Shown here: positions 22,218 through 34,100 of the stretch, piece by piece
How positions within the stretch are numbered: the first letter of the stretch is position 1
Layout of the letters: the number at the start of each line of letters is the position of its first letter
Assembly: GCF_016802725.1 (NCBI RefSeq)
Contig: NC_052675.1
Location: forward strand, 9,313,622 to 9,377,621
Source: Solenopsis invicta
Taxonomy: Eukaryota > Arthropoda > Insecta > Hymenoptera > Formicidae
DNA length: 64,000 nucleotides
Direction: 5' to 3'
Notes under the pieces: model-generated
Database searches by the model: none
What the model saw: the letters and a program-made list of their open reading frames with translations, nothing else
Told to the model about the DNA's origin: nothing
Made by a program: the position numbers and the translations under genes

Positions 22218-22466
22218 TCCGGGTGATCCGTACTGTCCTTGTCTAATGTGCGCGCGCGCATCGAGCTGTGTAGTGCTGAAGGGGAGGGGGGATGGTGTCT
22301 CCCACTGAAATGGATAATTGAAAATTCAAATTTTACTTTACGGACTTCACATGTGCTTGATGTGCTCACGATTGTTCTCGACCAACGGCTCACAAATCGA
22401 CTCACAATTTCAGCGAAAAAGATTCTAAAGCTTCTCTAATTTTGCGTGTTGCCTGGTAAAATAATC

Positions 22467-25094
22467 ATGGATAAGAGTTCGGCCAAACGTAGATCGTCCA
22501 GTGAACGTAAGGATATCCGCTGTCGAACGGGAAGACAGGAGTTTGATTAGGAACGATCAACGAAGGACAGAAACCAGACTGAAACCGAGGAAAATCTCCA
22601 TCAATAAAATCTCTCACATTCCCAGGCCTCGTTTTAAAAGCTTGCCAAGTGACAGAGCGGAATCACTCGGCAGAAAATCGTACGACTTGAAAGCGATAGG
22701 TAAATCTCGATTTTTTTTTCATTGTAAATTAAACATGGGTTCTAGAAATACGAGTTACCATTGTAAATCTGAGGCATACGTAGAATGAAAATTGAGCTCG
22801 AACCCGGAAACTTGTAATCCACTGATTACAAATTAACTGTTTTCACACTGAGCCACGCGTCATCCTGCGAGTCCCCTATTTTTTTTTCTAATTTCATACA
22901 AACCAACACAAGATAAGAATGTGGCTTCAATAGATTCCATTTCACGCATGATGCGCATGATATGTCATGCGCATTATACGTGAAACGAAACGTAGCCAGT
23001 CGACAATAAACATTTCGGCGTCCGAGAGAAAAAAAAATGTGCGTGAAAACAAAAGGTTTTCCCTTTACATGTAAGATGTAATAAGAAACATTAGTGATAT
23101 TTAATATGTTAATATAATGTGAACAGCTTCTTTTTTATCTGTACAAACATGAGTATCTAGTCCGACCTATTTAAAAAAAGATTTTTTTTTAATCTTTAAA
23201 AATTCTTAAATATATAAATTTTTAGAACAAGCATCTGCACTTTATTTTGGAAAAGAAATAAAATATATAATTTTTATTTGTTTTTGAAGTTTGAAATGGA
23301 AATTTCCATGAATAGAAATTGATTGTCTACTATGTTTGTAGAGTAAGAATTAATTTAATAATAGCAAATAAAATAAAATATAAAAGAAATTTATAAGTAT
23401 ATTATTGACCTTGGCCTAATCCTAGCTCTGGTTTTTAATATACATATAAAAAGCAATAATTTAATGTAATATATTTCAAAATTAATGAAGGGCCAATGAA
23501 ACGAGCTAACATAATTTAAAACTTAATGAGTTTATTACGAAACACAAGTTTGAAGTCTTAATTTATACATAACGAGCTAGTTTGCTTTAACAGCTCTTTA
23601 TTATTGATTTTTAAATGTACTGAGCTTATAAATTGCTCAATTTGCTATTTATTTAATTCAAAGTATTTCAATTTTTCTTTATTTAAATCATTTTTAACTC
23701 CTGTATGTATGTTCGTAGATAAAATCCCACTATGTCAACCAACAACTCCAATTATTCCAGTGAGACTTACCACCGAGCTTCAACCAAGCACAGTACTTGC
23801 AGCAAGTTCGAGCAAACTTGAGGCACTATTAGCAATTGATCAATCATCATCTGGCGATCATAGCATCATGGATAGTTTCAAGATAGAGTCTCAAGCATGG
23901 TTGGAATACTATAGGGGTTGGAACGACGAAAAACTTGACGAAGAGGAAAGAGTATTAGACCGATATTTACAAGATGTCTTCTATCAAGATGATATTAGTG
24001 AGGATGATATCATTCAAATAGAAATTTATAACGAACGCAAAATATTAGAAGAACATAAAATGTTATTACAAGAGGGGGAGAAAAGGCTAGAAAAATGTGA
24101 GAAAGAATTATATACACATTATAAATTTATATCTGAGCACACTGAGCTATCCAAAGTATTGGATATACATAATATTACCACCAAAGAAATAGAAGAATTG
24201 GCTAGAAGATTTACCGAAGAAGAATTAGAAGAATGGGCTAATAGAAGAATTATAGAAGAAGAAAAAATAGAATTACAAACAGATGAAAAATGGATAAAAA
24301 AAATTAAAGAATTAAATTCTTTACGATACAAAAGTGTATTTTTGCGTGCTGTTATCATGAGAAGATGGGATGAGATCAGAAGTAGGGAGATGGACTTAAA
24401 CCAGCTTTTTATTGAGACGAATCAATGAAATGCTATATTTAAGATGAAAAAGAAAAACGTAAGTACAAAATGCATGGAAATTTAAAACTATATTTACCAA
24501 TTTGAACAATTAAAAGATTATCAAAAATAATTATACACTTTAGATATACAATTAGCGTCTTCTACTAATGATCTCAATAAAAAAATATTAGCGTATAATA
24601 AAGAGGTTTTTATGCATATTGATAGTGATGTTCGCGTTAATTTCGATGAATTAAAGCTTCCGGAAAAAGATTTGTTGAATCCGTAGATGATGGAGATAAT
24701 AAAAGATAAAATCGCTTTAATAAAGATATTCAACGAAACATTGCTAGAGCAATACAATGAAACAAAGTCTTTTATTCATTCTGAAACCACGAAATTGGAG
24801 AAACTGCAAGAAAAAATTAAATTGTTGCAAGATGAAATCAAATTGAAGCAAGATACGTCTCATATCGATAAGATGAAGGCAGATGCGGAGAAGGAAAAAA
24901 CCAAACTAATAAAACAGATCGGAGACTAGAGAAACGAAATTAAAGAAATGCAGGATGCGATGCCAGATTTAGAAGCCGTAGACTTCAAAATAGAAGAGGC
25001 GCAAGACAAATTAAATGCAGTTATGAGAAGAAAAACATTTTTAGGAGAAACTGCCAAAAAATTTTTCGAAAAATCTTTTGACAGCTTCTTCTAA
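22467..25094 (+). pseudogene. Spliced coiled-coil protein gene, apparently decaying
   Basis: Family not recognised. ATG 22467 starts MDKSSAKRRSSSER, but this frame stops after 27 codons. The frame that continues the protein (basic, with PRPRFKSLPSDRAESLGRKS) is shifted and runs to a donor at 22699/22700. It joins in phase to 23719 and stays open for 236 codons of acidic helix-rich sequence (YYRGWNDEKLDEEERVLDRY) to TGA 24426. A strong donor (GTAAGT, 24459) and acceptor (AG, 24543) follow, but their phases do not match. Beyond, one frame encodes coiled coil (KLEKLQEKIKLLQDEIKLKQ) to TAA 25092, broken by TAG at 24684 and 24927. The intact 1-kb intron argues against a retrocopy. Possible readings: decaying gene, sequencing errors, or a functional truncated N-terminal product. 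Confidence 0.6.
22790..22866 (-). mobile_element. Possible tRNA-derived SINE head
   Basis: On the minus strand, GTGGCTCAGTGTG resembles an A box and GGGTTCGAGCTC a B box, at a spacing of about 45 bases, as in Pol III promoters. The middle folds as an 8-bp stem with a 4-base loop, not a tRNA anticodon arm, so a true tRNA is unlikely. It lies in intron 1 of the coiled-coil gene. Confidence 0.4.
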
Positions 25095-26592
25095 AAATGT
25101 CTTTCTTCTCATAATTGTATACAATGATCGGCGAACAGAGAAATGACCTTTATGATATTTTAACAAAAGAATGAAATCGAATTACATATCTGTATATAAA
25201 TATTTTTATAATTATTTCTTATCTTTTATTTTTTTGTATAATCTATTATGAACACTATATTGTGTATTATTGTGATTTTAGTAAAATTTTGCCGCATTAT
25301 ATTAAAATATAATACGTACAAAGAGTATTTCAAATAAAGAGTTTATAACTATGTTTTCTTATCGTAGAACTCTCATGCGTAGCATTTTTATTACTCGTGT
25401 ACAAATAAAATAGATATATGTTCTCGTCTCATATCTTTTTCTTTTTTTTTTCTTTTTTTACAAAATAATGCAAATTCTAGTATGTAAAATCTTTTTATTC
25501 TATTAACTCTATGTGTCATGACAATATGCAACTTGCATTTTCCCTTTTTTCTCTTTTTTTTTTTAAATAACTTTTAACGTCATCTCTGATAAGTTACATA
25601 GTTGAAACATATGTCCCTTATCTTCACAATGATACATTAATAGTTCATGAATAACAAAAGAGATATTAACGAACACTATATGCTACGTATATACGCTCGA
25701 ATAAAATATTCATTCGCTGGGAATTAATTACAATGACGTTTTGTATTTAAATATCATGAATAATTGATCTTCTATTGAGGAGTACTTTAATTCGCTTTCT
25801 ATGTAATTTCACTTTGAACTTTGACAATCTTTATATTAAAAATATTAAAATGAGTTTTATTCGAAACCTAACATGTATGTACTTTATGATAAGATCTCGT
25901 GCAACTAAATATTGGAATGTGAATTACACATGATTTATATCATAACTAGCTATTTGCTACAAATATTATACATTTATTAATGATCAAATTATGATTATTC
26001 GCGTTTGATATTTTAAATATCACTCCTCAACTATGCCTCAAATATGTTGTCATTTAAGCTGTAATTAGGTCCCAACTGCTATTTTAATATGTACATCTAA
26101 AACATAGTATTCAATATACAATATTAATCAAAATGCATTGAGATATTTAATATAATTGGTTTTAAAGAATTTGCAATTCTTTTCAGTTGGTTTAAAAAAT
26201 GGGTCTTTAAATAATTGGAACGTATTCGTAAATTTTTTTTTTACTAGCTTTACACAAGACAAAATTAACGAACAGAGAGATTTAATTTATTTGTGTATTG
26301 TGTGTACTTTGCAGAATTATGCGTTATGTGAATTAAAATGGCAATAACATGCAGCTTGATATTAACTTTTACATGTATAAAAATACAATATACATTAATT
26401 TTATCTTATGTTGAGCTTTATTGTATATTGCCTTATTTTATATGAGGCAGCAAAGAAGATGCAAAACACGATGAAATGCAACACAACTTCGTACAATACA
26501 TATCGTCAGAGAGGAACCTGAGAGCGGCCACGGCGGCCTTTTTCCTATAACGCTTCGAAACTCCCGTACACTAGAGTACCTAGTGAAAATGG
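25095..26592. other. AT-rich region without genes
   Basis: Follows the coiled-coil gene. It consists of AT-rich sequence with poly-T runs (25438-25458, 25545-25565). I find no supported reading frame, tandem repeat or RNA gene. Confidence 0.45.
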
Positions 26593-26600
26593 GAACTACG

Positions 26601-27950
26601 CATGGTGGAAGGGATAGCATGGTGTGTGCAGTTCGGCTAAACCACGCCCACTTTTGCTCTGTAAGGGTTATAGTTAATAAGACAGCCAACTGTGAAAAGT
26701 AAAATTATTTAGTGTCAGCCTGTTGGTATGCTGGATCTACCTTCTTTGTTTCACACATGTTAGTTTCTCTTTCTATCCTTGTATGTATATTTTCATGGCT
26801 CGATTTACATGCGTCAGAAGGAAGGTGTGATTTGCATGTAAGTGATATTTTTTAATATTTTACAATTGAACAAGTTTGTTGTTATATCAAAATTAAATAT
26901 TAAATTGGAAAAACTTAATAATAAGAGAAGCAAATACAGTTATTTTTGTTCAGTTAAATTCTGAGCGTCCTCATTATTGTATAGATTTTTAGCAATAAAA
27001 AGTAAATAGGTAAAAATTAAATAAGTAAATAAATAAATAAATAAAAAATAAAAAACAATAAAATTAAACCTAAAAAACATATAAAAATATAATAATAAGA
27101 AAAATTTTGTAGTTATTAAAAAAATAAATATATATTAACAATAGACGCCATAAAGCAGATATGGATGGGGCGCGTGTATAGCAATATAGATATTTTTAGT
27201 TTATTTCTGAAAAATGTGTCTTCGAACTATAACTTCACTATACATGTTTGAATTTGTTGTTAAATATGCTATAAGTTTTGATAGTAAAAGATAGATAAAG
27301 TAAATTTTAAATTTTTCAGAAATTTAGAAGAGAAGGAAAATTTCGAGAAAAATAACATTAAAAAAAATCTAAACAAAGTGTTATAAAATACATAGAAATA
27401 TATAAAACTTTTATTTAAAACTTTTTTTTATATTTTTTACTATTTCGATGGTATTACTTAAGTATTAAGATTTTTTAATTCAGAAATTAAAAAATCAATT
27501 TATTTCAAGAGTGTGTTTTATCCTCTTGACAATCATATGGGCCCGTTGTTATACATATAAAAATACGTGTTCCACATTTTTATCTGTATTACAACATATT
27601 AAAAGCTTGTCAATTTCTTGCACACTCTTACGCTGTTTCCTATTTCTTTCACACGTGTTCTTACGGTGAAAAGGAAATGGAGGAAACTAACCGAATGAAC
27701 CGAATCTTCGGTCAAAAATTAGTGTAACACTTCACGTGCATAACTGTTCCCGATAGAAAGAGAAGCAGATACTTGAATAAGTGCATGAAACAAGGATAGA
27801 TGACTCAGCATACCAACAGGCTGACGCTAAATAATTTTGTTTTTTACAGTTGGCTGTCTTATTAACTATAAACCACCGATAGACGAAGAGGGCAAATTTT
27901 TAGAGAGAGACACGCGCGAACTGCACACACCATGTTATCCTTCCACCATT
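26601..27950. mobile_element. 1.35-kb hAT-like non-autonomous transposon
   Basis: Ends are inverted repeats, CATGGTGGAAGG on the left and AATGGTGGAAGG on the right (read inward). Pairing extends through CATGGTGTGTGCAGTTCG, then after a gap TTATAGTTAATAAGACAGCC and AGCCTGTTGGTATGCTG. An 8-bp direct duplication GAACTACG flanks it exactly (26593-26600 and 27951-27958), the length expected of the hAT superfamily. The interior of about 1 kb is AT-rich with simple A-rich runs (27021-27060) and no transposase frame. Confidence 0.8.
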
Positions 27951-28138
27951 GAACTACGTGTCAGGGCCACCAAACTCCCATGCATTTACATGTAGTTTTG
28001 CGTGACCAGCATTTGTGGCGCCTTCTGGGATACATTCCCCGGTAAAATGGAATTAACTATAGAAATATAGCGTCGTCAATATCTATTAATCCACGTCGGT
28101 AATGTTTTATGGTTCTTATCCGTGCTATGGCTCCATTG

Positions 28139-28176
28139 TTCTCTCTCTCTCTCTCTCTCTTTCTTTCTCTCTCTAT
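28139..28176. repeat. CT microsatellite
   Basis: Uninterrupted CT dinucleotides followed by CTTT units. Confidence 0.85.
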
Positions 28177-28189
28177 TTATATGTATACA

Positions 28190-28789
28190 TTAAGTAAATA
28201 TAAAATTAAAGACAAAAAAATTATATTTTATTACAATGTTTTATTTAAAAATATAATTACATAGTCATACATTGTTTCATGTTAAAATAACAATACAATG
28301 TTAAAATAATCCTATATGAAGAAAAAAAAAGAATAATACATTTAAAATATTAATTCAAATTGTATAATAAATGCAAAAAGGAATAATACATTTAAAATAT
28401 TAATATAAATTTTACAATACATAATATAATACATAAAAACATTTCCTTACATGAAAAAAAATATTAACTGGAAAGTAGAATGTATTATAATGCTAAAGTG
28501 TTCTTCGCCGCTGAATGATAAATAGATAAATAACAATAATGAGTTTAGATATTCACAATAAAATAAGACAGAATATAAATAATCTACCTACAAAAATTAT
28601 TACAATTTTATAAATAAATTATTAAGATTAAATCAAATGTATAAAAGCTGAATAAATTATGTAAATTAAGTCAATATAGACAATAATCATAAATAAATTT
28701 TATAAGTAAAATTAAATGTATAAAAACTGAGTCAAAACGCTAAAAACAAATAAAGTACGCAAAAACATTATACATTTATCCGGCGCTTT
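28190..28789. other. AT-rich stretch with a short duplication
   Basis: Very AT-rich. The 20-base block beginning GAATAATACATTTAAAATAT occurs twice, at about 28331 and 28381. No gene is seen on the plus strand. If the minus-strand exon at 28790-28906 is real, its 3'-untranslated region would lie here. Confidence 0.45.
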
Positions 28790-28906
28790 TTATTTCTTTT
28801 TCTTGGAACGATTCAAATATATTCTTCTAGCCTCATTATACATAAAATTGGTATCAGATTCTACGTCTATTTTTCCAGTTAAGATATTATTAATAAATTT
28901 GCACCA
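28790..28906 (-). CDS. Terminal exon of an unknown minus-strand gene, 5' missing
   Basis: Not recognised. The minus strand reads 38 codons and TAA, preceded by a good acceptor (pyrimidine-rich stretch ending TTACAG at 28907). The peptide starts WCKFINNILTGKIDVESDTN and ends in a lysine cluster. The frame also remains open upstream of the AG to about 28955 (IIIDVIAQQFILQ), an amphipathic helix, so the coding segment may be longer. An AATAAA overlaps the stop codon. Immediately upstream in the gene's direction lies the satellite array, so earlier exons are either beyond it, more than 35 kb away, or lost. Composition and helix pattern look protein-like, but the segment is short. Confidence 0.4.
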   Translation of the reverse strand, partial: WCKFINNILTGKIDVESDTNFMYNEARRIYLNRSKKKK

Positions 28907-28955
28907 CTGTAAAATAAATTGTTGTGCAATTACATCTATGATAATATTTCGTACA

Positions 28956-30060
28956 TGATAAAAGTTAGAACTTTTCCGGGGGCTATCAGAACACAGAAAT
29001 ATTGGAGAAATTCACAAAAAAAATTTTAATCAATAATTTCGAACTTTGACTGATATAAGACGTTCGTTTTTCGCTTTAGGGATTCGATTCATCATGATAA
29101 AAGTTAGAACTCGTATGGGGGCTATCAGAACACAGAAATATTGGAGAAATTCGCAAAAAAAATTTTACTCAAATATTACGAACTTTGACTGATATAAGTC
29201 TTACGTTTTTCACTTTAGCGATTCGATTCATCGTGATAAAAGTTAGAACTCATCTGAGGGCTATCACAACACAGAAATATTGGAAAAATTTGCAAAAAAA
29301 GTTTTACTCAAAAATTTTGAACTTTGACTGATATAAGTCTTTCGTTTTTCACTTTAGCGATTCGATCCAGCACGATAAAAGTTAGAATTCTTCCGAGGGC
29401 TATCAGAACACAGAAATATTGGAAAAAATCGCAAAAAAATTTTACTAAAATATTACAAACTTTGACTGATATAAGTCTTTCATATTCACTCTAGCCATTC
29501 GAACCATCATGATAAAAGTTAGAACAATTCCGGGGGCTATCAGAACACAGAAATATTGGAAAAATTCACAAAAAAAATTTTAATCAAAAATTTCTACTTT
29601 TGACTGATATAAGTCTTTCGTTTTTCACTTTAGCGATTCGATTCATCATGATAAAAGTTAGAATTCTTCCGAGGGCTATCAGAACACAGAAATATTGGAA
29701 AAATTCGCAAAAAAAATTTTACTCAAATATTACGAACTTTAACTGATATAAGTCTTACGTTTTTCACTTTAGCGATTCGATTCATCATGATAAAAGTTAG
29801 AACTCCTCTGGGGGCTATCAGAACACAGAAATATTGGAAAAATTCGCAAATAAAATTTTACTCAAAAATTTTCGAACTTTGACTGATATAACTCTTTTGT
29901 CTTTCACTTTAGCGATTCTATCCATTATGATAAAAGTTAGAACTCATCTCGGGGCTATCAGAACACAAAGATATTGGAGAAATTCGCAAATAAAATTTTA
30001 CTCAAAAATTTCGAAATTTGCCTGATATAAGTCTTTCCTTTTTCAGTTCAGCGATTCGAT
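28956..30060. repeat. Array edge: single-type diverged monomers
   Basis: About eight monomers of 138-140 bp, all with the GTTAGAA-type beginning and mostly with TTTCGAACTTTGACTG or close variants. They do not show the A/B alternation. They differ from one another far more than interior copies do, as expected of an old, unhomogenised satellite border. Confidence 0.8.
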
Positions 30061-31149
30061 ACATCATGATAAAAGTTATATCTCTTCTGTGGGCTATCAG
30101 AACACATAGATATTGGAGAAAATCGCAAAAAAACCAATTTTACTAAAACATTTCGAACTTTGACTGATATAACTCTTTCGTCTTTTACTTTAGCGATTCG
30201 ATCCATTATGATAAATGTTATAACTCTTTTCGGGGCTATCAGAACACAGAGATATTGAAGAAATTCAGAAAAAAACCAATTTTTCAAAAAATTTCGAATT
30301 TTGACTGATATAAAACTTTCGTCTTTCATTTACGCGATTCGATCTATTATGATAAAAGTTAGAACTCTTCTCGGGGCTATCAGAACACAGAGATATTGGA
30401 GAAATTCGCAAAAAAAATTTTACTCAAATATATCGAAATTTGCCTGATATAAGTCTTCCTTTATTCAGTTCAGCGATTCGATACATCATGATAAAAGTTA
30501 TATTACTTCTGTGGGCTATCAGAACACAGAGATGTTGAAGAAATTCAGAAAAAAACCAATTTTACTCAAAAATTTCGAACTTTGACTGATATAACTCTTT
30601 CGTCTTTCACTTTAGCGATTTGATCCATTATGATAATAGTTAGAACTCTTCTCGGGGCTATCAGAACACAGAGATATTGGAGAAATTCGCAAAAAAAATT
30701 TTACTCAAATATTTCGAAATTTTACTGATATAAGTCTTTCCTTTTTCAGTTCAGAAATTCGATACATCATGATAAAAGGTATATATCTTCTGTGGGCTAT
30801 CAGAACACAGAGATATTGAAGAAATACGGAAAAAAACCAATTTTACTCAAAAATTTTGAACTTTGACTGATATAACACTTTCGTCTTTCACTTTAGCGAT
30901 TCGATCCATTATGATAAAAGTTAGAACTCTTCTCGGGGCTATCAGAACAGAAAGATATTGGAGAAATTCGCAAAAAAAATTTTACTCAAAAATTTCGAAA
31001 TTTGACTGATATAAGTCTTTCCTTTTTCAGTTCAGAAATTCGATACATCATGATAAAGGTATATATCTTCTGTGGGCTATCAGAACACAGAGATATTGAA
31101 GAAATTCGGAAAAAAAAAAATTTTACTCAAAAATTTCGAACTTTGACTG

Positions 31150-34100
31150 ATATAACACTTTCGTCTTTCACTTTAGCGATTCGATCCATTATGATAAAAG
31201 TTAGAACTCTTCTCGGGGCTATCAAAACACAGAAATATTGGAGAAATTCGCACAAAAAATTTTCCTTAAAATTTTTGAATTTTGTCTGATATAACTCTTT
31301 CGTCTTTCACTTTAGCGATTCGATCCATTATGATAAAGTTAGAACTCTTCTCGGGGCTATCAGAACACAAAGATATTGGAGAAATTCACAAAAAAAATTT
31401 TACTCAAAAATTTCAAAATTTGACTGATATAAGTCTTTCCTTTTTCAGTTCAGAAATTCGATACATCATGAGAAAAGGTATATATCTTCTGTGGGCTATC
31501 AGAACACAGAGATATTGAAAAAATTCATACAAAAACCAATTTTATTCAAAAATTTCGAACTTTGACTGATATAACACTTTCGTCTTTCACTTTAGCGATT
31601 TGATCCATTATGATAAAGGTTAGAAATCTTCTCGGGGCTATCAGAACAGAGAGATATTGAAGAAATTCGCAAAAAAATTTTACTCGAAAATTTCGAAATT
31701 TGACTGATATAAGTCTTTCCTTTTTCAGTTCAGAAATTTGATACATCATGAGAAAAGGTTTATATCTTCTGTGGGCTATCAGAACACAGAGATATTGAAG
31801 AAATTCGGAAAAAAACCAATTTTACTCAAAAGTTTCGAACTTTGACTGATATAACACTTTCGTTTTTCACTTTAGCGATTCGATCCATTATGATAAATGT
31901 TAAAACTCTTCTCGGGGCTATCAGAACACAGAGATATTGGAGAAATTCGCAAAAAGAATTTTACTCAAAGATTTCGAAATTTGACTGATATAAGTCTTTC
32001 CTTTTTCAGTTCAGAAATTCGATACATCATGATAAAAGGTATATATCTTCTGTGGGCTATCAGAACACAGAGATATTGAAGAAATTCGGAAAAAAACCAA
32101 TTTTACTCAAAAATTTTGAACTTTGACTGATATAACTGTTTCGTCTTTCACTTTAGCGATTCGATCCATTATGATAAATGTTAGAACTCTTCTCGGGGCT
32201 ATCAGAACACAGAGATATTGGAGAAATTCGCAAAAAAAATTTTACTCAAAAAGTTCGAAATTTGACTGATATAAGTCTTTCCTTTTTCAGTTCAGAAATT
32301 CGATACATCATGATAAAAGGTATATATCTTCTGTGGGCTATCAGAACACAGAGATGTTGAAGAAATTCAGAAAGAAACCAATTTTACTCAAAAATTTCGA
32401 ACTTTGACTGATATAACTCGTTCGTCATTCACTTTAGCGATTCGATCCATTATGATAAATGTTAAAACTATTCTCGGGGCTATCAGAACACAGAGATATT
32501 GGAGAAATTCGCAAAAAGAATTTTACTCAAAGATTTCGAAATTTGACTGATATAAGTCTTTCCTTTTTCAGTTCAGAAATTCGATACATCATGATAAAAG
32601 GTATATATCTTCTGTGGGCTATCAGAACACAGAGATATTGAAGGAATTCGGAAAAAAACCAATTTTACTCAAAAGTTTCGAACTTTGACTGATATAACAC
32701 TTTCGTCTTTCACTTTAGCGATTCGATCCATTATGATAAAGGTTAGAACTCTTCTCGGGGCTATCAAAACACAGAGATATTGGAGAAATTCGCACAAAAA
32801 ATTTTCCTCAAAAATTTCGAAATTTGACTGATATAAGTCTTTCCTTTTTCAGTTCAGAAATTCGATACATCGTGATAAAAGGTATATATCTTCTGTGGGC
32901 TATCAGAACACAGAGATATTGAAGAAATTCGGAAAAAAACCAATTTTACTCAAAAATTTCGGACTTTGACTGATATAACACTTTCGTCTTTCACTTTAGC
33001 GATTCGATCCATTATGATAAAGGTTAGAACTCTTCTCGGGGCTATCAAAACACAGAAATATTGGAGAAATTCGCACAAAAAATTTTCCTTAAAATTTTTG
33101 AATTTTGACTGATATAACTTTTTCGTCTTTCACTTTAGCGATTCGATCCATTATGATAAAGTTAGAACTCTTCTCGGGGCTATCAGAACACAAAGATATT
33201 GGAGAAATTCGCAAAAAAAATTTTACTCAAAAATTTCAAAATTTGACTGATATAAGTCTTTCCTTTTTCAGTTCAGAAATTCGACACATCATGATAAAAG
33301 GTATATATCTTCTGTGGGCTATCAGAACACAGAGATGTTGAAGAAATTCAGAAAAAAACCAATTTTATTCAAAAATTTCGAACTTTGACTGATATAACCC
33401 GTTCGTCTTTCATTTTAGCGATTTGATCCATTATGATAATAGTTAGAACTCTTCTCGGGGCTATCAGAACACAGAGATATTGGAGAAATTCGCAAAAAAA
33501 ATTTTACTCAAATATTTCGAAATTTGATTGATATAAGTCTTTCCTTTTTCAGTTCAGAAATTCGGTACATCATGATAAAAGGTATATATCTTCTGTGGGC
33601 TATCAGAACACAGAGATATTGAAGAAATTCGGAAAAAAACCAATTTTACTCAAAAATTTCGAACTTTGAATGATATAACACTTTCGTCTTTCACTTTAGC
33701 GATTCGATCCATTATGATAAAAGTTAGAACTCTTATCGGGGTTATCAGAACACAGAGTTATTGGAGAAATTCGCAAAAAAAATTTAACTCAAAAATTTCG
33801 AAATTTGACTCATATAAGTCTTTCCTTTTTCAGTTCAGAAATTCGATACATCATGATAATAGGTATATATCTTCTGTGGGCTATCAGAACACAGAGATAT
33901 TGAAGAAATACGGAAAAAAACCAATTTTACTCAAAAATTTTGAACTTTGACTGATATAACTCTTTCGTTTTTCACTTTAGCGATTCGATCCATTATGATA
34001 AAAGTTAGAACTCTTCTCGGGGCTATCAGAACAGAAAGATATTGGAGAAATTCGCAAAAAAAATTTTACTCAAAAATTTCGAAATTTGACTGATATAAGT

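Noticed and set aside
22790..22866. Functional tRNA gene on the minus strand
   Set aside because: A and B boxes are present, but acceptor-stem pairing and a 7-base anticodon loop are missing.
26438..26689. 83-codon minus-strand frame
   Set aside because: It overlaps the inverted arm and flank of the hAT-like element and shows no protein-like pattern.
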